DNA of 32,174 nt from positions 1 to 32,174 of the forward strand of contig JAKAUD010000039.1 of the NCBI GenBank assembly GCA_021827885.1, read 5' to 3'. Both the position numbers and the translations under genes were made by a program. This DNA comes from Thermoplasmata archaeon. GTDB taxonomy: Archaea > Thermoplasmatota > Thermoplasmata > Thermoplasmatales > Thermoplasmataceae. The notes under the pieces are model-generated. The model did no database searches, had not been told where the DNA came from, and saw only the letters and a program-made list of their open reading frames with translations. Below, in pieces: positions 31,824-32,174 of the stretch; the stretch's first letter is position 1, and every line of letters starts with the position of its first letter.

Positions 31824-32174
31824 GGTTCAGAACTTGAGGTTCTCCAGAACAGGGGGAACATTCTCGCTGAAGGATATTTCTTTTTCTGTTGAAAAGGGGA
31901 CGGTCTTTGGCATAGGCGGAGAAAACGGCTCTGGAAAATCATCTCTTTTGAAGGTCTTATTCAGGCATCTTGAATATGAAAGTGGATCAATCAGGATAGA
32001 TGGCACCGATATTACCAACCTGAAGCAGAGGGAAATTGCAAGGATGATTGCGTACGTTCCCCAGGAGACTCCATTGCCCATGAACATGAAAGTGAGGGAT
32101 ATTCTTGAAATTGCGTCTTATTCTGTTGAGGGGAATGACAGAGCGGTTGACAGGGCTGAGGCAATCTGCGGAAT
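31813..32174 (+). CDS. ABC importer ATPase, partial (runs off the right edge)
   Basis: The first 120 residues of an ABC ATPase. Walker A reads GENGSGKSS (36-44), and the Q-loop lies in YVPQE (Gln84). The signature motif and Walker B lie beyond the window. The spacing and overlap with the FecCD permease make it the energy-coupling subunit of that importer. The ATG is preceded by GGGGTG at a short 3-nt spacing. Confidence 0.93.
   Translation, partial: MKLEVQNLRFSRTGGTFSLKDISFSVEKGTVFGIGGENGSGKSSLLKVLFRHLEYESGSIRIDGTDITNLKQREIARMIAYVPQETPLPMNMKVRDILEIASYSVEGNDRAVDRAEAICG

Noticed and set aside
1..32174. tRNA, rRNA or CRISPR array
   Set aside because: No cloverleaf-like segment with the conserved T-loop, no rRNA landmarks and no regularly spaced direct repeats were seen on either strand in the intergenic regions.

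Overview
The window is archaeal and most likely from the Thermoplasmatales, that is, thermoacidophilic or mesoacidophilic Euryarchaeota without a cell wall. Supporting evidence: archaeal EF-1A, EF-2 with a diphthamide-site His, uS10, DUF424, NFACT and a bifunctional PGI/PMI; archaeal TATA boxes 21-26 nt from start codons; a TnpB remnant of a type familiar from this order; secreted acid-protease-like proteins; AT-rich DNA. A species cannot be named from the sequence alone.

Layout. 1-2700 is an accessory-looking edge: the 3' end of an unidentified gene, a short beta-propeller-like secreted protein, a secreted protein resembling glutamic (G1/eqolisin) peptidases, then about 600 bp with no convincing gene. 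2689-4752 (+) is a three-gene unit: cysteine-free SQR-like flavoprotein, DUF1641 and OsmC. 4759-9648 (-) is a translation cluster transcribed EF-1A, uS10, EF-2, then a threonine-synthase-like enzyme. 9731-10610 (-) holds an unknown gene preceded by a frameshifted TnpB 3' remnant. 10728-12580 (+) has a LigB-type dioxygenase, a 30-residue membrane peptide and PGI/PMI. NFACT (-) overlaps PGI/PMI tail to tail and diverges from an unknown gene plus a hot-dog thioesterase. 15313-19885 (-) is a terminal-oxidase operon: small membrane subunit, CuA subunit II, subunit I, blue-copper protein, haem O synthase and a degenerate CPBP-type membrane protein. 20022-21020 (+) has DUF424 and a UbiE-like methyltransferase. 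21076-27861 (+) is a complete tryptophan operon, trpB2-A-D-F-E-G-C, ending with a DAHP synthase gene, so the committed shikimate step and the whole Trp branch are co-transcribed. A Bat-like HTH regulator faces it. The window ends with a DUF929 membrane protein and a divergent iron/cobalamin-type ABC importer whose ATPase runs off the edge.

Translation signals are informative. First genes of units are typically leaderless, with a TATA box about 25 nt before the start codon. Downstream genes carry GGTGAT or GGAGGTGA-type Shine-Dalgarno sequences inside the previous gene. TTG starts are common (rpsJ, ctaB, cupredoxin, trpA, trpE, trpG and others). Three coupled genes (OsmC, UbiE-like, trpC) have homologous N-termini with no ATG, GTG or TTG available and appear to start at CTG. 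That recurrent pattern, the archaeal G1-like peptidase, the 30-residue peptide, the cysteine-free SQR-like unit and the inactive-looking CPBP protein in the oxidase operon are the observations most worth following up.
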